Translations under genes and position numbers: made by a program
Source: Nemophila menziesii
Taxonomy: Eukaryota; Streptophyta; Magnoliopsida; Boraginales; Hydrophyllaceae
Length of the DNA stretch: 64,000 nt
Reading direction: 5' to 3'
NCBI GenBank assembly: GCA_029959085.1
Contig: JARWIR010000002.1
Span: 76,846,224-76,910,223, forward strand
Notes under the pieces: model-generated
What the model was told of the DNA's origin: nothing
The model's database searches: none
Seen by the model: the letters and a program-made list of their open reading frames with translations, nothing else
In this document: in pieces, positions 22,712-33,242 of the stretch
Numbering within the stretch: the first letter of the stretch is position 1
How the letters are laid out: every line of letters starts with the position of its first letter

Positions 22712-23189
22712 ACTTATCCTTAGATTTTGAGAATAGAACATGAATGGCTGATTTCGAAGCATGAATCGTTTACTTAATGTTTCTTTTGTTTATAAAATAT
22801 TTGTTCATTTTATTTTCCTAGCATATTAAAAAAAAAATTATAATTGTATTATTATATTTACTAAAATATGTTAATATTATAGATTCTAATAAGTAAATAG
22901 TACATGCTAGTAAAATGATTAGAGAAAAATTGACATTTCATGTATATAGATATCTAGAGATAATATTTTTAATAAAAGTAATGATATTACCATCCAAAAT
23001 CATACCATTTAATTACAATCCATGATATGATGTGAACTGGTTGACAATAAATCGTTAATTAAATTAAGAAAATAAATAGATTAATTAACGTTATATAACC
23101 AACCAAATCATGTCACGTCATAGGTGGTATGATTTTTTATGGTATATGTCATTACTTTTTTAATAAGTAGCCAAATATTAAAGCACAGG

Positions 23190-23640
23190 CAGGAGCAGAG
23201 CCAGGATTTTTCATTAAGAGGGTTCGGGGATAACGGCTCCGATTTTTTTTTTGCCATATTTGCACGATATGTTGATATATTATGCAAAAATTGCAAAATA
23301 TGTCCTTATATAATGCAAAAATGAATTATAAGTCCCTATATAAAGATTGAAATATAAGTCCGAATATTAATTTTTAATTAATCATTTGAGAAATTTCTTT
23401 TTCTTATAGAAAATAATATATATTTTGTTGTTAAAAAATAAAAAATCATATTAATAAAATAATTTAAAGTCCAATTAAATAAATTTTAAAAATTAAGGGG
23501 GGGTGGGGGGTTGGCAAACAATTATTTTAAATAAAACTTAAGGATTAAATAGTTATAATATTTTTTTTTAGTTTTAAGTTAGTCATATATTTTTTTTCTT
23601 AAAACCAAGGGGGGCCATAGACTCCTCTGTATACCCATAA
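23190..23640 (+). repeat. Repeat family copy A (gcaaaattgca / taagtccctata words)
   Basis: Begins about 'ggagcagagccaggattttt' and contains repeated 'tattatgcaaaaattgcaaa', 'ataagtccctatata' words. A second copy starts at about 23665 ('ggtaagagccataatttttt ... gattcgggggtaatagcccc'). The family recurs at 36050-36777 (inverted), 40828-40924 and 42582-42985. Looks like a decayed, non-autonomous element; class unknown. Confidence 0.5.
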
Positions 23641-23785
23641 CATACCTTCGTTCTTGAACACAGGTAAAGTAAGAATAGGGTAAGAGCCATAATTTTTTAT
23701 TTGGGAGGACGACCATGAGATTCGGGGGTAATAGCCCCACAATTTTTTTTTAAAACTTATTTACACTATATGTAAGACCATATAT

Positions 23786-25157
23786 TGTTGGCATATAGCC
23801 TCCCTTATTAGGTTGTTTTAATGTGACAAATCCTCTTGTGTTTAGTATGCTATTTTCTATGATTATTTACACTCTCTCTTGCACTCTATTTCATCAAAAA
23901 GCTCTCTCTTTGTCATGTTGTTCAAACTTGATTGTTTTATCTTAAGAATCTTATTCTCATACAAATGCTATTAACCGTATCTTTATGTTTATTGAGAATT
24001 AGCCTTAGTGTTCAACTTCAAAGATTCTTAGAATAATGTTTACAACAACTTTCGTGAAGAAGAATTATTGATCCAAGTCATCATCCTTCAAAGATTACTT
24101 GGCGCGGTACACCGCTGCGGTATACCGGACCAAGCTTGCGGACCAGGGCGCGGTATAGAAGACTAGCCCGTCAGTATGCCAGAAAATCAACCACTGAAGC
24201 GCGGTACACCGCTGCGGTACACCGCAAGTAAGGGTTTTCTGCACTAAAGACAAGTCATAAGAAATATATCCGTTGGGAGATTAATAGATCCGTTGGACTC
24301 AAGCCTTATGACCGTTGGAAGCCATTTTCTACTATAAATTGAAGCTCTTTGAAGGCTACAACTACACCAACTAATTACAAACATTAAGGGGCTTAATTGC
24401 TATCATTCAAGAAGGTGTCAAGAGCTATACATAGTCAAATTCAATCTTAGTGTGCTTATAAATCCTTTCAAGGAGTTAATCAATTAAGCCACAAGGTTCT
24501 ATCCACTCAAGAAGAAGTATACAAGCTTATAGTCATATCCACTCTATTAGGAGTTTAGTTACAAGCTTTAATTAGCAAACCTTTAAACACTTTGTTATTA
24601 TCCTCTTAGTCTAGGTCTTGTAATAGATAGATTAAGAGAGAATTCAAGTATAGGGAGTATACTTGGTGTCCTTGTGTTGTGATTACGCAAGTGGTGTGTC
24701 CTTCGTGTTATCGAAGAGTTTGTAAAGGTTTTGTGTTCTCGACCCGGTTAAGAGAGACACGGGAGCTTAGTGAAAAGCTTGAAATCCTAAGGAGGCTTCC
24801 TTAGGTAGTGGATGTAGGGAAACCGAACCACTATAAATCGTGTGTATCTTTCTATCCCTACTCTATTTACTTTCCGCACTTTATATGTTTGATTATATGC
24901 TTGCATGAATTCTATGATATTGTTTATCTAGGATATCTAACATATAGTCTTCTAGAGTAGTTTAAAGATATTGGATTAGCTTTTTACTAGTTATACTTTT
25001 ATATCAAACCTTACTCTTTCCATTGCATGATCCCATAAGAGTTTGATTTAATTAGTTGACCTAGAAGTTTTCTCTTAAACTTATTATTGTCCAAAAGATT
25101 TTTAATTAGGCATTATCTTATTAGTAATCCTATTCACCCCCCCCTCTAGGACTTTCA
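23786..25157 (+). repeat. 5' LTR
   Basis: Identical to the 3' LTR apart from a poly-C length change near the end and one substitution (aagaagaagtat against aagaaggagtat). Contains a GC-rich block at 24100-24230 with repeated CGCGGTACACCGC / GCGGTATACCGG near-palindromes, a feature known from Sirevirus LTRs. Confidence 0.95.
24333..24338 (+). promoter_or_regulatory. TATA box of the 5' LTR
   Basis: 'ctataaattgaagc' about 100 bp downstream of the palindrome block. The identical motif is at 29748-29753 in the 3' LTR. Position fits the start of R; inferred. Confidence 0.5.
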
Positions 25158-25159
25158 AT

Positions 25160-25172
25160 TGGTATCAGAGCC
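25160..25172 (+). promoter_or_regulatory. Primer binding site, initiator tRNA-Met type
   Basis: TGGTATCAGAGCC two bases after the 5' LTR, the sequence used by most copia elements and Sireviruses to prime minus-strand synthesis. Confidence 0.9.
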
Positions 25173-25214
25173 TAACTCTACGTGAATAGCTTAATCGTTA
25201 GTAGAGTAAACGAT

Positions 25215-26267
25215 ATGGAATTTAATCTTTTGGAAAGTTCGTCTTCTACTCGACCTCCACTTTTTGTAGGAACTTACTATTTCGCTTGGAGAACAAAAAT
25301 GGAGGAATTTATAAAAGCCGAAGATCCCGATCAATGGAGAATTGTAAAAGAAGGTCCATTTGTCCCTTATAAAGAAGAGTTAAATGAAGAAGGAGTTCTC
25401 AAGCTAAATCAAGAAGAAAAAGATTTTGATGAACTCACCATTGAGGAAAAGGCTAAGCTCACTCAAAATGCAAAACCAATGTACACTCTCATTCGTGGAA
25501 TTTCCGAAGAAATATTCTCACAAATGTTAGATTGTAAAACCGCAAAAGAGCTTTGGAATCGTTTGGAGTTTTTATATGGAATTGTCGAAAATGACGAAGA
25601 AGAAGAAGTCTCAATCCATGATGAATCTCACAACAATTTTAAACCTAATCATGAGGTAGCACTTTATCCAAACTCTTTATCTCTTCCTTATAATTATTGT
25701 GATATTAGACAAATTTCATCCCTTCTCAAAATTCTTGATTCTCAAATCCATTTAAATAATCTTATGTTAAAAAAGGGTAATATTGAGCCAAAGAAGTGTT
25801 TTAAATGTTGTATCACTTTGGATGATATTCTTGGCAATACTAAAAACCCGTGTTTTGAAAACATTTTTATTTTAAATAAATGGAAACATCCTTTGAAGAA
25901 AAGCATAGAAGGTTTTAAAAAATTGGATGAAGCGTTTTCCCTTGCTCTTGATACTTTAAAAAATCATCCTTTCTCAAATGTCACTCCTTTTGATCCAAAT
26001 GACTTTTTCAAAGAAAAATTATATGTTAGTGATAATTTGGATGTTGGGAAGAATGTGGAAACTTCTTGTTCAAAACCTTTACATGGTTACTCTATTCAAA
26101 AAAGAAGTTATTGCAACTATTGTGGTAAACCCGGTCATCATGCCTCTACGTGCCATTACCATGAACAACTTATTAGTGGATCTTTGATACCTTCATGGGA
26201 AAAACCAATATGGATCGTGACAAATGCTAATAACATTTCCGGATCCATTCCACCTCGGGTACCATAG
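25215..26267 (+). CDS. Gag-like nucleocapsid protein, copia/Sirevirus type
   Basis: 350 residues from the first in-frame ATG at 25215 (DMEFNLLESSSST); the open frame begins slightly earlier without ATG. The N-terminal part has the copia Gag pattern: FVGTYYFAWRTKMEEFIKA (~20-40), QWRIVKEGPF, and after a Glu-rich stretch TAKELWNRLEFLYG (~120-135), resembling UBN2/DUF4219-type domains. Near the C-terminus lies one CCHC knuckle, CNYCGKPGHHASTC (~305-320), for RNA binding. In the family Gag forms the particle that packages element RNA. Here Gag ends at a TAG and is not fused to pol. Frame intact, consistent with recent activity. Confidence 0.85.
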   Translation: MEFNLLESSSSTRPPLFVGTYYFAWRTKMEEFIKAEDPDQWRIVKEGPFVPYKEELNEEGVLKLNQEEKDFDELTIEEKAKLTQNAKPMYTLIRGISEEIFSQMLDCKTAKELWNRLEFLYGIVENDEEEEVSIHDESHNNFKPNHEVALYPNSLSLPYNYCDIRQISSLLKILDSQIHLNNLMLKKGNIEPKKCFKCCITLDDILGNTKNPCFENIFILNKWKHPLKKSIEGFKKLDEAFSLALDTLKNHPFSNVTPFDPNDFFKEKLYVSDNLDVGKNVETSCSKPLHGYSIQKRSYCNYCGKPGHHASTCHYHEQLISGSLIPSWEKPIWIVTNANNISGSIPPRVP

Positions 26268-26917
26268 TAATTTGCATTGAAGGTATTGAGCGTCAAGAAA
26301 ATGGAATTTCATGCAAAAGGACGTTCAAACCTCATAAAAGGAAAATACGGTGATATTCTTTCCTCTCTTGTGTTTTTATTTATGTTTTTATTTTTGTGTT
26401 TTATGTGTTTTATCATCTTGTGATGCTATCTTGAAGTTCTTGACCTTTTTCATGCTTTAGTTTTGCTTTATTCTTGCATAGGGTCTTTTTGCACTTTTAG
26501 AAAACTTAGGGTCTTTTGTGAAATTAACTGTTATATGAGTTTTTAGCTTCTCCTTGGCTTTTCTTTTCAAAACAAAGGTGCTCAAAATTATTTTATATCA
26601 TTCCGAGTCATTTGGGGAAGTTTCGATTGTGTTTCGGGTGTTTTTAAAAGAATCAAAAATTTCTTTTTTGTTGACCAAACCGAGCACTCGTGCGGTGCAC
26701 CGGACGATTCCCGCGGTACACCGCACGTAAGGGTTTTGACAGATTAAGAACCCGTTTTTCAGCTTTTTTTCTTCATTTCTTCATTACATCTTCTCCTCTC
26801 CTCCTCCTTGGCGATTTCCGGCCACCAACACTCCGATTCCACCACCAAAAACACCCTCTTTCACCACTCATATCACTCCTCCTTCTTCCTCCTCCATCAC
26901 CCACTTCGTTTTCCACC
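26268..26917. other. Non-coding interval between the two ORFs of the retrotransposon
   Basis: T-rich. Near its end (26686-26740) it repeats the LTR motif: 'gtgcggtgcaccgg', 'ccgcggtacaccgcacgtaagggtttt', the last nearly identical to the LTR at 24214-24239. The downstream reading frame runs open through this block but has a better start at 26918. Confidence 0.6.
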
Positions 26918-28162
26918 ATGGTTAGAACCAAATCCATTGCTAACAAGAAAAAAACTTCCACCGGAGCCTCCTCAAGCCGCCACCGTGAACCATCTCCGGC
27001 GAGGTCACCATCACCACCACCACCACCACTCCGGCCATTCGATGCTCTACCGGGAAGAACGATTTGCCCCTCGGCTTTTCCCTCCGGTGAAAACTCTCTC
27101 TTTAATCTCTTTTCAATTCAAAAATTTCATGAAGTATTTGCTTTTTCGGGTAGTCATTTGGCAATCGGGTTAATCGAAGATTTCTATAAAAATTTTGAAT
27201 TTAATCATGCTTCTACTTCAATTAAGTCAACCGTATCGGGTACCATTTTACGTTTAAAATCGAATGCTTTGTGCTCTAAATTTGATATACCTTCGGATGG
27301 TTTTAGCGGATTTTGGTCTAGTGGTTGGGATAATTCGAACATTGATATTGTTGCTCAAAATGAAGTTAATGAGTTTGTTAATAGTAGAATGGTTATTGCC
27401 GATGGAAATTGGAATATTCGTAACTTTGATCCGGAATTTATCGTGGCCCACAAGTTTCTTATCTCGGCCGTTATTCCGAAAGATAAGCATGACGCTAAAC
27501 TTATCCCGTATGAAGCTTATCTTTTATTTTTGATCTTCTCCAAACAACCGATAAACATTATTGCGATAATGTTCAAATGGATGAATCACGCTCGTGCCTC
27601 TCGGGATAAAGTCCCTTACGGTATTTTTCTATCCAAAATCTTTGAGGCTAATGGTATTTCTTTTGGAGGAACTAATGTGAAACAAATGAATAAGTCATGG
27701 AACTTCGATTATCTCACGATTCTTAGGATGAAATTTGTTATTTATAACAACACATATGTTTCGGTCTCCACTATTAATCGTATCTCGGATGTTACTATTC
27801 GTAATCGCATTCTTGGAGCTAAGAGCGAAACCGATGGTCCGGAGCTTGAGACTCTTATTTTAGTAGATAACCCGGATCAACAAAACCCCATTCCTAATGA
27901 GCCCACTCCAAGCCAACCCACCTTTGTTAACCCTCCTAATCCATCCGGTTTCGAAAGTGCTATGTCCCGTTTCATGGATTATATAGGGAGTAAATTTGTG
28001 GCTTTGGAAGATAAAATAGAAAGGAAATTTGGAGTTTTGGAAGAAAAGATAGGGAATCTTGCGAATGAGCTTTCGTGTATGAAAAGTGATGTTTCGTGTA
28101 TTCGCGATGATATTGGAAATGGAAGAAGATCTAGGAGCCGCTCTCCTCGTGATAATCGTTAA
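26918..28162 (+). CDS. Second ORF of the retrotransposon: plant-transposon-protein domain with coiled coil
   Basis: 414 residues from the ATG at 26918 (MVRTKSIANKKKTSTG); the frame is open upstream to about 26690, but that part translates the GC-rich LTR-like motif and a polypyrimidine leader. The N-terminus is basic, then Pro/Ser-rich (~20-45). Residues ~60-320 resemble the 'putative plant transposon protein' domain common beside plant LTR retrotransposons: FHEVFAFSGSHLAIGLIEDF ... YEAYLLFLIFSKQPINI ... FKWMNHARASRDKVPYGIFL. Residues ~360-405 are heptad-like (ALEDKIERKFGVLEEKIGNL), probably a coiled coil, then an Arg/Ser-rich end. In Sireviruses an extra ORF near the 3' end is often called env-like; no clear membrane segment is seen here. 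Function unknown. Confidence 0.75.
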   Translation: MVRTKSIANKKKTSTGASSSRHREPSPARSPSPPPPPLRPFDALPGRTICPSAFPSGENSLFNLFSIQKFHEVFAFSGSHLAIGLIEDFYKNFEFNHASTSIKSTVSGTILRLKSNALCSKFDIPSDGFSGFWSSGWDNSNIDIVAQNEVNEFVNSRMVIADGNWNIRNFDPEFIVAHKFLISAVIPKDKHDAKLIPYEAYLLFLIFSKQPINIIAIMFKWMNHARASRDKVPYGIFLSKIFEANGISFGGTNVKQMNKSWNFDYLTILRMKFVIYNNTYVSVSTINRISDVTIRNRILGAKSETDGPELETLILVDNPDQQNPIPNEPTPSQPTFVNPPNPSGFESAMSRFMDYIGSKFVALEDKIERKFGVLEEKIGNLANELSCMKSDVSCIRDDIGNGRRSRSRSPRDNR

Positions 28163-29200
28163 TTCATCTTGGTTTGGTGTTTGGTGCTTGGTGCTTGGTG
28201 CTTGGTGTTTAAAATCTTTTTTATCGTTCTTGGTGGTTTATGGGTCTTTTATGTGCTTATGTGGTTATTTTAGTACTTGTTTATGCTTTTTAGTTCTTGT
28301 GGGTCCGTGTTTTGGACATCTAGGATATTGCTACCTTGGGTTATTTGGTTTTTATGTTAGGATGCTAAACGTTTTATTTGGATAATTGGTTAACTAGTTG
28401 TGTTTTTATCATGAATGTTAGTTGCTTATCATCTTTGATTTGATTCTTATGTTGCTAACAAGTTCTTTGATGTTATAGGTACTTCTTGATATTTCTCCTT
28501 AGTCCCTATAGTTTGCTCCTTTAAACTTTGTTCCTAAATAGTTTGATATTTGCATTGCGGTCCCAAATAGATCTTTCAAAATTGCGTTTGGCCCCCAAAC
28601 TTTTGAAAAATACACCTTGACCCCTTGCTTTTCAAAAATTACATTTTTTTCCTAAACTTTCTTTCAAAATAATTTCAAATGTTCTTTTTAGGGAAAATTG
28701 TCTATCAAACTATTACATAATTAAAAAACAAACTATATGCATTTTGTAAGGGGGAGTCTTTGCTAAATCATTCTTTAAAGACTCAAATGCTTAGACTAAT
28801 CTTTTATTTCATATGTTGCAACTAATCGTTTATGTCTTTAGAAAGCATATGATATCAAAATCTATCAAGGAGTTGGTAAACATCTCTATCCTTAGCTCTT
28901 ATTTTTTCAAATATCTAAACTCTTGCACACTCTCTCTATCTTTGTTTAAAATCTATTCTCTCGAGTTGTCTTGGCTCTTCTACTCTTAGTTGTTTTTACC
29001 CCATCTTTTTGATGAAGACAAAGGGGGAGAAATATTATGTGCACTAAAACCTTCAAAAATTGCATGTTTTAAACACTCACAAATGCATCTCAAAACTTAT
29101 GCTTATTGTGAGGGGGAGCTTTATTTCATTATGCTTAAACTTTCATATCTTTCCTTAGGTGTTTTAGTGAAGGATTTGTCATCATCAAAAAGGGGGAGAT
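28163..29200 (+). other. 3' non-coding region with multiple polypurine tracts
   Basis: No convincing gene. Four 'gggggag' purine runs are seen: 'taagggggagtc' (~28749), 'acaaagggggagaa' (~29018), 'gagggggagct' (~29109) and the one adjoining the LTR, 'aaaaagggggagat' (29188-29200). Repeated polypurine tracts of this type before the 3' LTR are a known Sirevirus feature. A frame at 28990-29226 crosses them and runs into the LTR; not considered a gene. Confidence 0.75.
29188..29200 (+). promoter_or_regulatory. Polypurine tract adjoining the 3' LTR
   Basis: 'aaaaagggggaga' immediately before the LTR start TGTTGG at 29201. Primer for plus-strand DNA synthesis. Confidence 0.85.
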
Positions 29201-30576
29201 TGTTGGCATATAGCCTCCCTTATTAGGTTGTTTTAATGTGACAAATCCTCTTGTGTTTAGTATGCTATTTTCTATGATTATTTACACTCTCTCTTGCACT
29301 CTATTTCATCAAAAAGCTCTCTCTTTGTCATGTTGTTCAAACTTGATTGTTTTATCTTAAGAATCTTATTCTCATACAAATGCTATTAACCGTATCTTTA
29401 TGTTTATTGAGAATTAGCCTTAGTGTTCAACTTCAAAGATTCTTAGAATAATGTTTACAACAACTTTCGTGAAGAAGAATTATTGATCCAAGTCATCATC
29501 CTTCAAAGATTACTTGGCGCGGTACACCGCTGCGGTATACCGGACCAAGCTTGCGGACCAGGGCGCGGTATAGAAGACTAGCCCGTCAGTATGCCAGAAA
29601 ATCAACCACTGAAGCGCGGTACACCGCTGCGGTACACCGCAAGTAAGGGTTTTCTGCACTAAAGACAAGTCATAAGAAATATATCCGTTGGGAGATTAAT
29701 AGATCCGTTGGACTCAAGCCTTATGACCGTTGGAAGCCATTTTCTACTATAAATTGAAGCTCTTTGAAGGCTACAACTACACCAACTAATTACAAACATT
29801 AAGGGGCTTAATTGCTATCATTCAAGAAGGTGTCAAGAGCTATACATAGTCAAATTCAATCTTAGTGTGCTTATAAATCCTTTCAAGGAGTTAATCAATT
29901 AAGCCACAAGGTTCTATCCACTCAAGAAGGAGTATACAAGCTTATAGTCATATCCACTCTATTAGGAGTTTAGTTACAAGCTTTAATTAGCAAACCTTTA
30001 AACACTTTGTTATTATCCTCTTAGTCTAGGTCTTGTAATAGATAGATTAAGAGAGAATTCAAGTATAGGGAGTATACTTGGTGTCCTTGTGTTGTGATTA
30101 CGCAAGTGGTGTGTCCTTCGTGTTATCGAAGAGTTTGTAAAGGTTTTGTGTTCTCGACCCGGTTAAGAGAGACACGGGAGCTTAGTGAAAAGCTTGAAAT
30201 CCTAAGGAGGCTTCCTTAGGTAGTGGATGTAGGGAAACCGAACCACTATAAATCGTGTGTATCTTTCTATCCCTACTCTATTTACTTTCCGCACTTTATA
30301 TGTTTGATTATATGCTTGCATGAATTCTATGATATTGTTTATCTAGGATATCTAACATATAGTCTTCTAGAGTAGTTTAAAGATATTGGATTAGCTTTTT
30401 ACTAGTTATACTTTTATATCAAACCTTACTCTTTCCATTGCATGATCCCATAAGAGTTTGATTTAATTAGTTGACCTAGAAGTTTTCTCTTAAACTTATT
30501 ATTGTCCAAAAGATTTTTAATTAGGCATTATCTTATTAGTAATCCTATTCACCCCCCCCCCCCTCTAGGACTTTCA
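29201..30576 (+). repeat. 3' LTR
   Basis: Near-identical to 23786-25157; the C run before CTCTAGG is 12 long instead of 8. Confidence 0.95.
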
Positions 30577-30900
30577 TATATTATGCAAAAATTGCAAAGC
30601 AAGTCTTTATATATTATGCAAAATTATATTATAAGTCCCTGTATTATGTAAAATTGCATTATAAATACTAATATTAAGAAAAATCATTTAGTTTACCCTA
30701 AAAAATTTTATATTACATAAAACAATACATATGTATTGTAAATACAATAGGATATTCATGTAAATAAGATAGTTATAAGATTAATAAAAATGAATTCTAA
30801 AAGTAAAAAACTAAAAGAAGAATTATGAAAAATTTAGGAGATCACTTTAATTGAAGTATATATGTCTCTTTTAAGATCAACAAAGTACACGTGTTTTTTA

Positions 30901-31409
30901 CGCTTAACATATACATGAAGGAATTTAGTGACAATTTTGTGAATTATATGGTATCTACTATACATAACTAGATTCTTTTATTACATTGAAAATTTATTTT
31001 AATTCAAATATAATTTAAATATGTGGAATAACTATCAACTTTAAGTAGATGTATGAGCAGAAATCGGAATATTACACTAAAAGGGAACATGCAAAGTGCA
31101 ATTAAGCCGAAAAAGGAGAGAGACGTGATGGAAAGTTGGCCCCCTTTTAATTAAAACTTTGGAATGACCACCCCACTATATCACTATGTAGTATCAACGA
31201 GACAAGAAAAGGCATCTGCTTCTCAACATTATCACACTCCTGCTAGGCTTCTCTACACCACCAAAGTACACATCTCTCTTTCTTATAGACTATTATGAAA
31301 AGATATTACAGATGGCAGATACATAATTTGGAGCTTTTTACGATTTTATATACCATTTTAAAAACTATTTACTATGATATATACTATTTAAATTCATACA
31401 ATCATACTA
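30901..31409. other. AT-rich intergenic DNA
   Basis: No gene or clear repeat. The frame beginning at 31295 crosses into the next transposon's TIR and is not a gene. Confidence 0.35.
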
Positions 31410-31418
31410 TTTATACAA
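31410..31418. repeat. Target duplication, left copy (TTTATACAA)
   Basis: Identical to 33234-33242; nine base pairs. Confidence 0.85.
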
Positions 31419-33233
31419 GGGTAAAACCCTCGTCTAGCCCCTTAACTTTGGCCAAAGTTCACAGACCGCCCCTGATCTTCATTTTTACCCTTTTACGCCC
31501 CTTATCTTCACCTTTTGTGAAACCGTTAGCCCTTTTTCCATTTTTCTGTTAGTTGACAGTTAGTCAACGCCACATGGCGCCATGTCACAGCCAACTCACC
31601 CCAACCGTCATCGTCGTCATCGTCATCATCGTCCCTAACTTAAAAAAACCTTTGAAAGTTTGAAGGTTTGAATGCTTTAAACCTTCAACAATGGAGAAAA
31701 AATAAAACTAAGAAATCACTTTCGTTGATACAATAATTAGGCACAATCTGGAAAAAGGTATTCCAAGAAGATGAAAGATTACCAATTTGAATTCAATCTA
31801 GACAATTTAAGATCGAAAGACTCGATCTTTCATATATGGGGTTATGTTAAACTGGTGAAATATACCCACAATACATACATATTAAACAATGCATTAAATT
31901 CCATTAATCATATTACGGAAAGGGGGTGTTAAATGAAAATCACATATACCAAGTCACACACCACAACAAAGCATAAACCTTTCCTCGTGAACAAAGAAAA
32001 TCTCCAAATAAATCGAAAAAATGGGCAACAGAGAGTAGCACTAGAAGGAAAACTTTCAACCCAGACCTAGATTCCCACTAGCAACCCCACCACGAACCAT
32101 AGGTTTGTTACAACCCGAAGAATGAATTGAACCGAAGGATACAAGCATCATTTACCCAACCTGGCATGAAATACCTGAATCAGCCTCTCCGAGAATGGCA
32201 AAATTCGTGAATTTGTTTAGCAGCAAAGAGATTGTGACCATCTGAAACATAACAAAAGATAGAATTTTTTTGTGATAATAGTCGGACGATTTCCAATCCA
32301 CGACCCACCTGGTTGTGCTAAGACGCATTGCCGGAAAGAGAGACGGTGAAAGTTTAAAAGAAAACCACCACATTTTGAGGAGAATGAAGGCAAGAAAACC
32401 GATAAAGCCATAACCATTAATTTCTGGGAAAGTTGAAGAAAACCACCACATTTAAATTAATTTTCGTCGACTTTAATGGAGAGGCTCAGATCGGGAAATA
32501 ATATTACCACACAAATCAAACAATATCAGGAACACAAAGAATAAAAAGGAAAGGACTGAGCTCAGATCTTTGTTGATTGAGAAAGAGTCTGATATGATAT
32601 GCCATGGCTGCAAAAACTGTTGTATGTAAAGGGAAGTAGGCAAAAGCATAAACCATGAAAAGCCTTAATGAGTCTCATCTGGCCCAATCCCAAACAAAAC
32701 ACCAAATTCAAAACAAGTCATTTTTGGCCATCCGATTAACAAAGCTTACCCACAATTGATATAAATATAAAAGGGAGGATAATAGTTAAACTAGAATGAC
32801 AACTTGTAAGAACAATCATATACGACAAGAAATGGAAAAGATAAAGGAAAGAAAAAAAAAGTTAAATTTAAACCTGAAGCAAAGAAATGGGTCTTTAGAT
32901 GGAGAAGGAGAAGGAGAAGGAGAAGAAGGTGTAATGAATAAAAAGAAGGTAGTAAGAGAATGTTTTTTTGATTTTTCTCCATTATTGAAGGTTTGAAGCA
33001 TTCAAAGAATTTTTTTTAGTTAGGGACGAAGACGGTTGGCGCTGACGTGGCGTTGAGGTGGCGGTGACATGGTGCCATATGGCGTTGACTAACGGTCAAC
33101 TGACAGAAAAATGGAAAAAGGGCTAACGGTGTCATAAAATGTGAAGATAAGGGGCGTAAAAGGGTAAAAATGAAGATCGGGGGCGGTCCGCGCACTTTGG
33201 GCAAAGTTAGAGAGTCACACGAGGACTTTACCC
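31419..33233. mobile_element. MULE-C: non-autonomous Mutator-like element
   Basis: 1,815 bp between perfect 9-bp duplications. The TIRs begin GGGTAAAACCCTCGTC and GGGTAAAGTCCTCGTG and extend about 260-290 bp with moderate divergence; they share 'gatcttcatttttacccttt', 'ttagtcaacgcca' and 'ccttcaa(c/t)aatggagaaaaa'. The ~1.2-kb interior has no recognisable transposase. It could be a filler-DNA (Pack-MULE-type) element, but I cannot name a captured gene. The left TIR contains a (cgtcat)n stretch at 31606-31633. Confidence 0.85.
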
Positions 33234-33242
33234 TTTATACAA
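33234..33242. repeat. Target duplication of MULE-C, right copy
   Basis: TTTATACAA. Confidence 0.85.

Larger units (their letters stand above)
20109..23185. other. AT-rich intergenic DNA without genes
   Basis: Apart from two poly(A) micro-insertions listed separately, I see only AT-rich sequence. It includes loose 'tatatatgaatat...gtacctaa' repeats at about 21405-21560 and short homopolymer runs. The longest open frames are chance. Confidence 0.5.
23786..30576 (+). mobile_element. Young pol-less Sirevirus-like LTR retrotransposon
   Basis: A 6,791-bp element flanked by TATAT (23781-23785 and 30577-30581). LTRs of 1,372 and 1,376 bp begin TGTTGGCATA and end GACTTTCA. The only differences I noticed are a C run (8 against 12) and one A/G change, so insertion is recent. 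A primer-binding site matching initiator tRNA-Met follows the left LTR, and a polypurine tract precedes the right LTR. The 4-kb interior holds a gag-like ORF and a second ORF but no protease, integrase or RT, so it must rely on a partner element in trans. Confidence 0.92.
23665..30900 (+). repeat. Repeat family copy B, split by the LTR retrotransposon
   Basis: The left part (23665-23785) and right part (30577-30900) join across the insertion to give the same order of words as copy A: 'agattcgggggtaatagcccc' then 'tatattatgcaaaaattgcaaag' and 'ttataagtccctgtatta'. This confirms that the LTR retrotransposon is the later event. Confidence 0.55.

Noticed and set aside
26690..26917. Upstream extension of retrotransposon ORF2
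   Set aside because: The extension has no suitable ATG and translates the GC-rich LTR-like motif; the ATG at 26918 in a good context (caccATGg) is preferred.
28990..29226. 78-codon ORF before the 3' LTR
   Set aside because: It runs through polypurine tracts into the LTR itself; composition is not protein-like.
32152..32451. 99-codon minus-strand ORF inside MULE-C
   Set aside because: Low-complexity hydrophobic translation, overlapped by another frame; no recognisable family.
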